This document shows positions 1-8,443 of a stretch of DNA of 64,000 nucleotides, piece after piece. Both the position numbers and the translations under genes were made by a program. The notes under the pieces are model-generated. The model worked only from the letters and a program-made list of their open reading frames with translations. It searched no databases and had not been told where the DNA came from. How positions within the stretch are numbered: the first letter of the stretch is position 1; the number at the start of each line of letters is the position of its first letter. The stretch covers positions 43,507 to 107,506 of the forward strand of contig CAVOPT010000014.1 of NCBI GenBank assembly GCA_963698165.1, written 5' to 3'. This DNA comes from JAAYUJ01 sp963698165. Its GTDB lineage: Bacteria > Desulfobacterota > Syntrophobacteria > Syntrophobacterales > Syntrophobacteraceae.

Positions 1-30
1 TGAGCTGACCGCCTCCGGCGGTCGGCTCAT
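1..30. repeat. inverted repeat (hairpin) at window edge
   Basis: The first 30 bases form a near-perfect stem: TGAGCTGACCGCC, a TCC loop, then GGCGGTCGGCTCA. There is no T-run after either arm, so it is not a clear intrinsic terminator. Bases 31-227 hold only G- and C-runs and no gene. Confidence 0.45.
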
Positions 31-227
31 CTCGCCCTTTCGGAAAGGGGGACTTGGCCACAGCTGCGCTGATACAGGGGGACCCCCCCTTGATAAAGAA
101 GGGGCAGGGGGATTTTAAGTTTGTCCAAATCTCCTCGAATCTTTAAGCCAACGACATTTAATGACAACTACTGCTTCTTCATCTCTTCACCCTTGGAGTG
201 CTGCCCGGCTGCAGCGATCCGGCCTTC

Positions 228-638
228 CTACTTAGCATACTCGAAAGCGGGCAAGGCCTTGACTGCATCCTTGGTGGCACCTGGCAAAGTGACCTTGCCT
301 TCCACCATCTTGAAGTGATTTACGGGAATGGCCACATCGTGCTTGCCCATCCCGAGAAAGCCACCCGCTCCGATGATGGCGTAGGAGACGGCTTTGTCCT
401 GTGCAATGATGAGGTCGTCCACTACGCCGACCTTCTCATTTTTGTCGTTATAGACGTCTTTCCCCATGATCAGCTTCTTGGCACTCCATCCTTTGGCCAC
501 AATCACCAGTTCATCCGCTGTAACTCCGATGGTCCTAGTCGTTATGCCAGCCACCGGCGCCTGCTTCTGGGCGAGGGCATTCCCCATCATCCCAACCACT
601 GCCAGACAAATCATCACCGCCATAACTTTTCTGTTCAT
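228..638 (-). CDS. exported PRC-barrel domain protein
   Basis: Protein of 136 aa. The start at 638 was chosen because AAGGAGAA lies just upstream and the protein then opens with a signal peptide (MNRKVMAVMICLAVVGMMG..ALA). The rest is one PRC-barrel: strands carrying 'LIMGKDVYNDKNEKVGVVDD', then 'YAIIGAGGFLGMGKHDVAIP'. PRC-barrels are small beta-barrels found in stress, photosynthetic and RNA-processing proteins; this one should act in the periplasm. It follows the PRC-barrel gene at 704-1087 on the same strand after 65 nt, so both probably share the sigma-54-type promoter at 1206-1220. The precise role is unknown. Confidence 0.85.
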   Translation of the reverse strand: MNRKVMAVMICLAVVGMMGNALAQKQAPVAGITTRTIGVTADELVIVAKGWSAKKLIMGKDVYNDKNEKVGVVDDLIIAQDKAVSYAIIGAGGFLGMGKHDVAIPVNHFKMVEGKVTLPGATKDAVKALPAFEYAK

Positions 639-703
639 TTTGTCTTCTCCTTTTCTTGGCCTCTCGTAAACTTCCTTTTCGACAAGCGCCCGAATCGTCG
701 ATC

Positions 704-1087
704 CTACGCCTTCCAGGGGGGGACGTAGTCGTAGTAGTGGTAGATGCTCTCTCCCCAGACTGTATCCGAGAAATCGGGCCACTTATCGCCCTTCTCAAAC
801 CCGGGAGCGGTCTTCAGCTTCTCCTTCTCCACGTTGAGGATGAGCTTGTGCTCGGTAGCGGAGAACTCGAAGGCTTCCCAGGGCATGGCGAACAGCTTGT
901 TGCCCATGCCCATGAAGCCGCCGAAGGAGAGCACCGCGTAGGCGACGCGGTTCTTTCTGGCGTCGATCACCAGTTCGTGGATCTTGCCCACATCCTCACC
1001 CTGGCGATTGACCACCGTTTCGCCGATGATCTTCGATGCCGGGACAACACCGTACATGGCCACTGACTGCTCGCTGGTTTCCTTCAT
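704..1087 (-). CDS. PRC-barrel domain protein, cytoplasmic
   Basis: Protein of 127 aa without a signal peptide. It has a PRC-barrel core: 'KIIGETVVNRQGEDVGKIHE', then 'NRVAYAVLSFGGFMGMGNKLF' region with 'FAMPWEAFEF', and a Trp/Tyr-rich tail. It is the first gene after a putative sigma-54 promoter (1206-1220) and upstream palindrome (1320-1333). Two decayed copies of this gene lie at 19.55 and 20.44 kb, each behind a similar promoter, so the PRC module has been duplicated within the region. Members of the family are common in stress-resistance clusters; the ligand is not known. Confidence 0.85.
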   Translation of the reverse strand: MKETSEQSVAMYGVVPASKIIGETVVNRQGEDVGKIHELVIDARKNRVAYAVLSFGGFMGMGNKLFAMPWEAFEFSATEHKLILNVEKEKLKTAPGFEKGDKWPDFSDTVWGESIYHYYDYVPPWKA

Positions 1088-1205
1088 GCCTTACTCCCTT
1101 TGTTTGGCTCATCGGGTTCAATTCTGCCACCGACTGTCTCAGCGATTTTCGCTTCGCATGGCATTGTCGTCGTCGGTAGATTTCCACTTCACCCTGATCT
1201 TTAGG

Positions 1206-1220
1206 GCAAAGTCTATGCCC
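1206..1220 (-). promoter_or_regulatory. putative sigma-54 (-24/-12) promoter
   Basis: Read on the minus strand the site is GGGCATAGACTTTGC. It keeps GG at -24 and TTGC at -12 with the spacing of the consensus TGGCAY-N5-TTGC. It lies about 120 nt before the PRC-barrel start at 1087. The palindrome at 1320 is exactly 100 nt further upstream. Confidence 0.65.
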
Positions 1221-1319
1221 GACAGATCAAGAGGCATCGCAATTCCCATTAAGCTCCTATGTATAGGTACTTATGGCAGGGTGAGACCCATCGAAGGTTG
1301 TAGCCGTGAGGAGGAAAAG

Positions 1320-1345
1320 TGTTGCATACAACAGAAACGTTGCGT
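1320..1345 (-). promoter_or_regulatory. TGTTGC palindrome, putative enhancer (UAS)
   Basis: TGTTGCATACAACA at 1320-1333 is a dyad with one mismatch. A further half site, CGCAACGTTTC on the minus strand, adjoins it at 1335-1345. The same pair of elements recurs at 2.7, 15.2, 15.3, 17.9, 19.1 and 56.2 kb. Base 1320 is 100 nt from the -24 box edge at 1220. The rest of 1088-1614 holds no gene. Confidence 0.6.
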
Positions 1346-1614
1346 GTATTCGATGAAGCATGTTGCACTACTTCCGCAGAGGGGGGAGGTTGCGATTCGT
1401 CGATAAAGCGGTCCACCCCGGGTTCCATAGTTCGAGAGAATGGAGTACAATCAGCGGCTTTAAAAGGCAGAAAACATATTGCATGGCCAGCATACCCGAC
1501 ACTGGCGCAACCCATTGTGATATCGAGCATTTCGCACACAACTCCAAGACACTGATGCATGCCGAGAATAATAGGGCCACGAGGCAACAACAGACGAATT
1601 GGAGATAAGGTTAT

Positions 1615-2583
1615 ATGTCTCTTGGAAGGCTGAAACGACTGCCCCCTCTTTTCGTTCTCGTTTTGCTTTCTGCATGGACCTTTCCCCCGCAGACCCGAGC
1701 TGGTTTCGACAATCCGGCTGCAGCCTCCTGGACGCAAACAGAGGGTGACGTCCCCTTCTTTGAGAATCAGCTTGAAACGGAACACTTTATTCTCAGATGG
1801 ACGGCCAAGAGCTCCCATGCGCGGGACAACATCAGAGATCCGGAAATTGTCAGAAAAACCGCCGGCTACCTGGAGACAGCCTGGGACAAGCTCACCGGTT
1901 TGTTTGGCAGGAAGCCATACCTGCCTCCGGGAAGCTCCAAAATAAGGGTCATCTTTAAAGATCTTGAGTACTTCGCGTACGCAGATCCGCCCGAAGGTCC
2001 CATCGAGTTCAATTCCTCCGTCTGGCGGAAGATGCCTTCAGTTCGGCAGGCTACTTCCGCACACGAACTCTTCCACAAGCTCCAATATGCCTATGGCTAT
2101 AAAACCCGCTGGTCTCCCGGCGAGCCCATGCTCTGGTTCTCCGAGGGGACAGCGGCCTGGGCCGAGGTTTTCGTATGGGGGAGAGTGAGTCGAGACTGCA
2201 AGATGGAAGACATGCTCAGGGACACAAGTCTCGACCTGTACGAGGCGGAGGACATGGCGCTGCCGTTCTGGATATTTTTAGTTTCGGGGAACCACAACAG
2301 CCCCAAAGACGAGATCATGGTCAAGCTCTTTGAAAAGTATGAAGAGACCGGGAATGTGAACGAAGCCCTCTTTTCCGTGATACAGAATACTTACGGATCA
2401 GTTGACCATTTTCTACACCGCTTTGCTCTTGAGCGTAAAAGTAACTTCTGGCAAGAGCGTGCCCTTGAGGGCTGCCCCTACCCCCGCGTTCTGGGTCCCA
2501 GTGGGAAAGACCTCGTAGCTAAAATAAAGGAATGTCAGAGCAAGAGAAAGAACCTGTCCCTCCGGTCTGTGAAAGCACAATAA
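1615..2583 (+). CDS. secreted metallopeptidase-like protein (HELFH zinc motif)
   Basis: Protein of 322 aa. GGAGATAAGG precedes the ATG. A signal peptide covers roughly residues 1-29 (basic start, FVLVLLSAW core, TRA end). A zinc motif HELFH sits at 150-154 and 'WFSEGTAAWAE' at about 174-184, where E177 could be the third ligand, as in gluzincin metallopeptidases. The N-terminal half has a 'ETEHFILRWT' strand seen in secreted peptidase-like proteins. Substrate unknown; it should act outside the inner membrane. It is followed by an intrinsic terminator, so it is probably monocistronic. Confidence 0.65.
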   Translation: MSLGRLKRLPPLFVLVLLSAWTFPPQTRAGFDNPAAASWTQTEGDVPFFENQLETEHFILRWTAKSSHARDNIRDPEIVRKTAGYLETAWDKLTGLFGRKPYLPPGSSKIRVIFKDLEYFAYADPPEGPIEFNSSVWRKMPSVRQATSAHELFHKLQYAYGYKTRWSPGEPMLWFSEGTAAWAEVFVWGRVSRDCKMEDMLRDTSLDLYEAEDMALPFWIFLVSGNHNSPKDEIMVKLFEKYEETGNVNEALFSVIQNTYGSVDHFLHRFALERKSNFWQERALEGCPYPRVLGPSGKDLVAKIKECQSKRKNLSLRSVKAQ

Positions 2584-2603
2584 AAATCCCGGCATGGGTT
2601 GGC

Positions 2604-2640
2604 AAAATCGGCCCAAATCTATGGCCGGTTTTGTTCTTGC
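2604..2640 (+). terminator. intrinsic terminator after the peptidase gene
   Basis: AAAATCGGCC (2604-2613) pairs with GGCCGGTTTT (2623-2632) with one G-U pair and a 9-nt loop, followed by further T residues. It starts 21 nt after the stop codon at 2583. Confidence 0.7.
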
Positions 2641-2740
2641 CGCACATCAGCACCCAAACATAGGTTTTCAAACCGGCTGTGCGAGCCGGTGAGGACTATT
2701 GTACCTCTTCGAATTGAACGCTGCCGCTCTTACGCTCGTG

Positions 2741-2788
2741 TGTTACATGCAACACGGTAAGTATGCAACGCTTCTGTTGTATGCAACA
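2741..2788 (+). promoter_or_regulatory. double TGTTGC palindrome, putative enhancer (UAS)
   Basis: Two dyads: TGTTACATGCAACA at 2741-2754 and TGTTGTATGCAACA at 2775-2788, with a half site TGCAACGCTTC between them. The downstream dyad ends exactly 100 nt before the -24 element at 2888. The nearest downstream gene is the DUF3300 gene at 3119. Confidence 0.6.
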
Positions 2789-2887
2789 CTTATTTCCTTG
2801 CCGGCTATCGGCCGGTACAGGTCCCCCCAAGACTTAAGTCTCCGTTATACCGTTTCAATATGGAATAAGGGGTTTTCTTCGCCTTTC

Positions 2888-2902
2888 CGGCACAGATTTT
2901 GA
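2888..2902 (+). promoter_or_regulatory. sigma-54-like promoter upstream of DUF3300 gene
   Basis: CGGCACAGATTTTGA matches the sigma-54 pattern except that the -12 dinucleotide is GA rather than GC. Nearly the same 45-nt block (about 2858-2903) recurs at 17.99-18.04 kb and, inverted, at 56.05-56.1 kb. The variant -12 base lowers confidence that it is active. Confidence 0.45.
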
Positions 2903-3118
2903 CCATTCCAAGGCATAGTTGATCGTCTCTCCACACATTACAACCGGACAGGTCCTGGGCAGGTGCTCGGTGGTTGGCGATTCTGAAGAAGAACCGGGGA
3001 ATGTCGGATTGCTTCTGAAAGAGAGAGAACTCTCACAGGGAGAGTGCATGCAGGGGATCGTCAATTTGAGTCAGCGCGCTCAGCGCATTGAGTTGAAGAA
3101 CATAGAGAAGGAGAAGTC

Positions 3119-4480
3119 ATGAACAGAACGGTATATTATCTGCGAGGCCTGATTGGGTTCCTCGTTTTGCTGATGGGTGCCCCGCCTTGGGTCCTGGCAC
3201 AGGGTTCCGGAACGGGTGCAACCTTTAGGCAAGAAGAGCTGGACCAGATGCTTGCACCGGTTGCTCTCTATCCTGATTCGCTGCTCGGACAGATCCTGGT
3301 GGCAGCAACCTACCCCGACCAGGTGGTGGAAGCGGACCAATGGGTAAGGCAAAATCAGAATCTCCAAGGCGATGAACTGAATGCCGCCCTGGATCGCATG
3401 GACTGGGACCTGAGTGTGAAGGCGCTGGTCCCCTTTCCACAGGTTCTTTCCATGATGAGCGACAAAATGGATTGGACTCAAAGCATGGGTGGCGCTTTCC
3501 TGGCTCAGGAAGCCGACGTCATGGACACCATCCAGAGACTGCGGCGCAAGGCCCACGCTGCGGGCCATCTCAATACCACTGCACAACAGCGGGTGATTGT
3601 CCGGGGTGAGAGTATCGAGATTGTGCCGGCCAATCCTCGAGTGATCTATGTTCCCACCTACAACCCCACGGTGATTTACGGGTCCTGGTGGTACCCTGCC
3701 TACCCTCCCTACGCGTATAGCCCCTATTACCCCAACTACGCCTATGACCCCTATTATACTGGGGGAGGCTTTGTTACAGCCGGGCTGTTCGGGTTTGCCA
3801 CGGGCATAGCGGTTGGATCAATCTGGAACTCGGGATGGGGGCACTGGGACTGGGGCCGACGTCATGCCAATGTCACGATCAACCGCACCATCAATATCAA
3901 TCGCAACGATATCGGAAGAGGGGATATCAGAACCTCCAGATGGCAAGATGTGAGACAAGGAAGATTGGGCTCGATTGGACACACGGGCAGGGACGCAGAC
4001 CGTGGGCAGATGATCCGGGGCCAGTCACCAAGAGCGACCTCAGTCCAGAGGGGACAGAGTGAGCGCCGGAGCACCATCCAGCCGGGCCGAACCAGCAGGG
4101 ACGCAGACCGTGGGCAGATGATCCGGGGCTCGTCACCAAGAGCGACCTCAGTCCAGAGGGGACAAAGTGAGCGCCGGAGCACCATCCAGCCGGGCCGAAC
4201 CAACAGGGACGCAGACCGTGGGCAGATGATCCGAGGCTCGTCACCAAGAGCGACCTCAGTCCAGAGGGGACAGAGTGAGCGCCGGAGCACCATCCAGCCG
4301 GGCCGAACCAACAGGGACGCAGACCGTGGGCAGATGATCCGAGGCTCGTCCTCTGGGAAATCGGTTGGTGCTGATCATGGCAGTCGTGGCGGCAGGAGCG
4401 TATCCCGTGGCGCCAGTGGCGGTGCTGGTCATGACCAAGGCGACAGCGCTACCCGCGGTGGTGGCGGCAAGCTCAGGTAA
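3119..4480 (+). CDS. DUF3300 family exported protein with 36-residue repeats
   Basis: Protein of 453 aa. GAGAAGGAGAAG precedes the ATG. A signal peptide covers about residues 1-27 (ends VLAQ). A DUF3300 domain follows: 'LDQMLAPVALYPDSLLGQIL' near residue 40, then 'VADQW'-type and 'VLSMMSDKMDW' motifs. Next come a Tyr/Pro-rich stretch around 185-215, a Gly-rich hydrophobic stretch, and a basic, low-complexity tail of 36-residue repeats (GRDADRGQMIRGSSPRATSV...). The family is widespread but uncharacterised and is thought to be envelope-associated. The long leader (2903-3118) carries the candidate sigma-54 site. Confidence 0.8.
   Translation: MNRTVYYLRGLIGFLVLLMGAPPWVLAQGSGTGATFRQEELDQMLAPVALYPDSLLGQILVAATYPDQVVEADQWVRQNQNLQGDELNAALDRMDWDLSVKALVPFPQVLSMMSDKMDWTQSMGGAFLAQEADVMDTIQRLRRKAHAAGHLNTTAQQRVIVRGESIEIVPANPRVIYVPTYNPTVIYGSWWYPAYPPYAYSPYYPNYAYDPYYTGGGFVTAGLFGFATGIAVGSIWNSGWGHWDWGRRHANVTINRTININRNDIGRGDIRTSRWQDVRQGRLGSIGHTGRDADRGQMIRGQSPRATSVQRGQSERRSTIQPGRTSRDADRGQMIRGSSPRATSVQRGQSERRSTIQPGRTNRDADRGQMIRGSSPRATSVQRGQSERRSTIQPGRTNRDADRGQMIRGSSSGKSVGADHGSRGGRSVSRGASGGAGHDQGDSATRGGGGKLR
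3990..4350 (+). repeat. 108-bp tandem repeat inside the DUF3300 gene
   Basis: The string GGGACGCAGACCGTGGGCAG begins at 3990, 4098, 4206 and 4314, a period of exactly 108 bp. There are three full units and a partial fourth. The units differ at only a few bases, so copy number could vary by slippage or recombination without breaking the frame (36 codons). The repeat also keeps an antisense frame open, which is a by-product. Confidence 0.95.
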
Positions 4481-4533
4481 GTGACCACCGGACTTATTAC
4501 AGCTGCACATAAAAAGGTGTCCACGTTCCACTC

Positions 4534-4602
4534 ACTCATGCCGGCGAAAGCCGGCATCCAGAGACTTTTCCTGGATTCCGGGTCAAGCCCGGAATGACGG
4601 CC
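4534..4602. repeat. extragenic palindromic element
   Basis: Two hairpins sit side by side: ATGCCGGC-GAAA-GCCGGCAT (4538-4557) and ATTCCGGG-TCAA-GCCCGGAAT (about 4575-4595). Similar paired palindromes are common intergenic repeats in proteobacteria. The rest of 4481-4896 contains nothing I can assign. Confidence 0.6.
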
Positions 4603-4896
4603 GCCTTATCGGTCACTTTATTTGGTTGAGCTGTACTTCGTCGGTGCATTCAAGGAAAGAGCGACAACGACTCGTGATAACTGTCATCCGTCGTTGTCAT
4701 TCTACCAGCCCTCCAACTCCACCAACAGTCATTGCGTCCCGCCACACCCTCTCCTTCAAATTTATCCCGGACGATCACTCCCTCCCCACACACTGCTTCA
4801 ATGAGAGCTCCCCTGGGCGCGCCACGTACCCACAGATGCGAATCCGGTTTCAGCCCACGGTAGTCCCCCGCTTCAGGCCCAATCAGCCGCTTGTGA

Positions 4897-6631
4897 TTAC
4901 TCCGCGGCAAAGCGCCTGAAGAACCACTTTTTCATGCCTTCCACCGCCAACAGGTAGGCCAGCAGCATTGCGGTCAATACAAGGAAAAAGAGAGCCGGGG
5001 GGGCCACGAACCCGAGGTAAGCTCCCGCAGGGACATCCACACGGTCCAGGGGGATGGGGAGCTCGGATATGTCGTAGAGGAGGTTATTCAGCAGGATCTG
5101 CACCGGCAGCATGGGCAGGAAGGGAAGAAAAAGCGAGGCCCCGGCCATGCTGAACATGTTTCCAAAATTGGAACTGGTGCCCATCATGATGTATTTCATG
5201 ATATTCCCGAAGGTCCGCCGTCCTTCGATGACGCCTGCATGGAGGACCTTCAGGTCCCGTTCCATGAGGATCATGTCCGCCGCAGCTTTCGCCACGTCCA
5301 CGGCACTGTCCACGGAAATGCTGACATCAGCCGAATGGAGCGATGGAGCATCGTTGATGCCGTCGCCGAGATACCCCACCACATGGCCATGCCGTTTCAA
5401 GGAGCACCGAAACCTGGCGGCGTTCGAAATCGAACGGCACCTCATCGATCTTGCGCCAGCCCGCCGCATCGATTTCCTGGTGCTCAAGGATGGCGTCATC
5501 CAGGGGGCTTTTCAGTCCCGTTTCAAAAAAGCTGTTGAAATAGGCCAACTTCAGGACCCGCTCGCTTTCCCGTCCAAGGGGGTCCATGTGGCGTTCCAGA
5601 TGGATGCGGGCCTCGGTCAGGGTGCCCGTCTTGTCGGTGCAGAATACATCCATGCTCCCCAGGTTATGGATCGAGGCCAGCCGCTTGACAATCACCTTAT
5701 TGGCTGCCATGCGCTGCGCCCCCCGTGACAGGGTCACGGACACCACCATGGGGAGAAGCTCAGGCGTTAGTCCCACCGCCAGGGCCACGGCAAACAGGAA
5801 CGATTCCAGCCATGGGCGGTGAAAGAAGGCGTTGATCAGGAGAACAAACAGGACGAGGAGGACCGTCATGCGCATGATGAGGTATCCGAAACGTTGAGTC
5901 CCCTGCTCAAAAGCGGTGGGCGGGGCCTTGGCAAGAAGGGTGTCGGCGATTTCACCGAGCTCCGTACTCTGCCCGGTGCGGCACATCAGCACTTTCGCCG
6001 TGCCGCTGATCACCGATGTCCCCAGGAGCACGCTGTTCTTGGCGGAGAGGATATCAGGCTCTTCAGGCAATTCGGCGGGAACCTTTTCCTGTGGAAAAGG
6101 TTCCCCCGTCAGAAGGGCCTGATTGACGAAAAAGTCCTTTGCCTCCAGCACGCGCCCGTCACAGGGAACCAGATCGCCGGCGGCCAGGAGTGCGATGTCG
6201 CCGGGCACCATGTCCGCAAGAGGTATTTCAACGCGCTCTCCTTCGCGCAACACCTGCCCGCGCACCGCCACCGACTCGCGCAGACGTTCCGCCGCCTGTC
6301 CGGCCCGGTATTCCTGCACGAAGTCGAGGGTCACGCTGATGAGGACTATCGTGCTGATGATGAAAAAGCTGGCGGCATCTCCCGTGAAGGCTGAGAGAGC
6401 GCTGGCAGTGAGGAGAATGATGACCAGGGGATTGCGGAACTTGGCCAGAAACTGAAGGATCAAGGCCCGTTTTCGCTCCGCATGGATCAGGTTGGGTCCG
6501 AAATGGGCCAGGCGGAGAGCCGCTTCCTTGCTGCTCAGACCACTGGGGCTGGAATTCAGGTTTTCCAGAAGTGCCGCAACGGGAAGTTGCCAGAAAGGTG
6601 ACTCCGCTTTAACAGGGGATGCGGGAATCAA
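4897..6631 (-). pseudogene. mgtA: decayed Mg2+-transporting P-type ATPase (mgtA-like), two internal deletions
   Basis: The first 400 or so codons (from 6631) look like a normal P3B ATPase: 'GDLVPCDGRV', 'LLTGEPF', and the phosphorylation motif DKTGTLT. After 'FDFERRQVSVLLE' the frame shifts near 5395-5405 and jumps straight to the hinge region 'GHVVGYLGDGINDAP', so most of the nucleotide-binding domain is gone. A second, in-frame deletion after 'LPIPLDRVD' removes about 100 residues including several C-terminal membrane helices; only the last helix and 'WFFRRFAAE' remain. The second mgtA copy at 50.2-52.9 kb shows what is missing. It cannot make a working pump. Confidence 0.85.
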
Positions 6632-6718
6632 CGATTCCTCCGATGCAGCAGGTGGTTGCGTGGGGAAACAAGATCGCTCTCTCGACTTACCCCTTGCATT
6701 TACGATCTGGTGCGGTTT

Positions 6719-8443
6719 TCAGCTTTCGTTGTGACCTATCAGGGCATGGGGGTCAGTGAGGTTGTATTTTTTTATTTTCCGGTAGAGGGTCACTCGATCT
6801 ATACCCAGCAAGCGGGCTGCTTTTGCTTTGTTCCAGGCGGTCTTATCCAGCGCTTCAAGAATTGCGTGAGAATCGACCGCCTGTGTCTCATCGGGAGAGC
6901 GGTGCTCGATACCGGGAGCACTCATGAAGTCAGACGGCAGATGATCGAAGGTGATGATGTTTTGACTGCACAGGACGAAGGCATGTTCCAGCGTGTGCTC
7001 GAGCTCCCGCACATTGCCGGGCCAGGGATATTTGAGAAAGGCTTTCAGGACATCAGAGGATATCGCTTCAATGGTTTTCTTGAATTTAGCGTTGAACCCA
7101 TTTCGAAAGTGTTCAACCAGAAGAGGGATGTCTTCGCGCCTGTCCCTTAGGGGTGGCAACCGGATCTCAACCACCTTCAGCCGGTAGTAGAGGTCTTCTC
7201 TCAAGTCGCCAAGGCTCACTTTTTCCCGGAGATTTTTATTTGTTGCAGCGATTAGCCGAACATCTGCCTTCACCGGGGTAGAGTTTCCGACTCGCTCAAA
7301 TTGCCCTTCTTCAAGGACGCGTAAGAGCTTGAGCTGTATCATTGGCGAGATGTCACCAACCTCATCCAGGAAAATGGTACCACCATCTGCTCTGTGGAAT
7401 CGCCCCACGTTGTCTCTGATGGCCCCTGTAAACGCCCCTCTCACATGGCCGAAGAGCTCGCTTTCAAGGAGACTTTCAGGCAATGCCGAGCAGTTCACCT
7501 TGACCAGCGGTTTGTGGCTGCGTTCTCCGGCACGATGCAGCGCCTCGGCTACCAGTTCTTTCCCTGTCCCACTTTCTCCCGTGATGAGAACAGTCGTTTG
7601 AACACGGGCCAAAGCTTTTATGAGGGAATAGACCTTTTGCATCGGCTCGCTTCTGCCCACGATGCGATGAAACTGCCGATGCTCTTTGATCTCCCTTTCC
7701 AGGTCGGCCAGATTCGTATCATCCCTCAACACCATAACGACACCCGAGAGCGTGCCCTGGAGGCTAACCAGAGGATAGGTCCTTACGCTGATGACCTTTC
7801 TTGCACGATTGTCAGGCCGGCACTCGATGCGGTCTGCCTGAACAGGCTCTCCACTCTTGATCGCTTCCTCGAGAATCTCCGCGCATTTTTCATTGCACCC
7901 CCTGGCTAGAGAGCTGAACGACCTTCCGATGTCATCACGAGAATATCCACACATGGTCATGGCTGCTTCATTAAGCTCGATGACGACTGACTCTTTATCT
8001 ACGGTGATGATGGCATCCCTGACACTCCTGAAGATAGCCTCCAGGTTTGTACGGTATCTTTCCTTTTCTTCATTTAAGACCTTGTACTTCAAAGCCGTTC
8101 GAGTGGCATACAGCAATGACTCCTGGTTGATGGGCTTGGGGATGTAATCGAACGCACCCAGACGAATGGAGTCGGCAGCGGTCTCGACACCCGGATCTCC
8201 CGTGATCATGATTACCGGGCAACTCAGTCCTCTTGCCTTGATCTCGCGCAAGATATCGATTCCCGTCCCATCCCCCAGAATGATGTCTGCAAATACCACA
8301 TCGAAGCTCGTCTCGTTTATCCGGGCCAAAGTTTCGCTGCAGCTTTCAGCAGTCGCTACGATATGCCCCGCGGCCCTGAGGAACCTTTCAAAAGTAAACC
8401 TGATCGCTTCTTCATCGTCAATTACAAGAATCTTGGCATTCAT
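6719..8443 (-). CDS. NtrC-family sigma-54-dependent response regulator with PAS domain
   Basis: Protein of 574 aa. A receiver domain spans 1-120 (acidic pair D9/D10, phospho-acceptor D53, K103 in 'IPKP'). A PAS domain spans about 130-245. The AAA+ domain begins near 258, with Walker A GESGTGKE at 289-296, the sigma-54 contact loop GAFTGA at 336-341 and Walker B 'GGTIFLDE' at 354-361. The C-terminus is a Fis-type helix-turn-helix ('NKAKAARLLGIDRVTLYRKI'). Its start overlaps the stop of the kinase at 8440 by 4 nt (ATGA), so the two are co-translated partners. It is the only intact sigma-54 activator in the window and a candidate, unproven, for binding the TGTTGC palindromes. Confidence 0.92.
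   Translation of the reverse strand: MNAKILVIDDEEAIRFTFERFLRAAGHIVATAESCSETLARINETSFDVVFADIILGDGTGIDILREIKARGLSCPVIMITGDPGVETAADSIRLGAFDYIPKPINQESLLYATRTALKYKVLNEEKERYRTNLEAIFRSVRDAIITVDKESVVIELNEAAMTMCGYSRDDIGRSFSSLARGCNEKCAEILEEAIKSGEPVQADRIECRPDNRARKVISVRTYPLVSLQGTLSGVVMVLRDDTNLADLEREIKEHRQFHRIVGRSEPMQKVYSLIKALARVQTTVLITGESGTGKELVAEALHRAGERSHKPLVKVNCSALPESLLESELFGHVRGAFTGAIRDNVGRFHRADGGTIFLDEVGDISPMIQLKLLRVLEEGQFERVGNSTPVKADVRLIAATNKNLREKVSLGDLREDLYYRLKVVEIRLPPLRDRREDIPLLVEHFRNGFNAKFKKTIEAISSDVLKAFLKYPWPGNVRELEHTLEHAFVLCSQNIITFDHLPSDFMSAPGIEHRSPDETQAVDSHAILEALDKTAWNKAKAARLLGIDRVTLYRKIKKYNLTDPHALIGHNES

Noticed and set aside
2741..2788. TGTTGC elements as transposon ends or REP repeats
   Set aside because: Ends do not flank any transposase, there are no paired copies around a gene, and the constant 100-nt distance to a -24/-12 site fits regulation better. 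Common descent of some copies is still accepted.
3862..4311. 149-codon antisense frame across the DUF3300 repeats
   Set aside because: It is open only because the 108-bp repeat is a multiple of three; it has no ribosome site or family.
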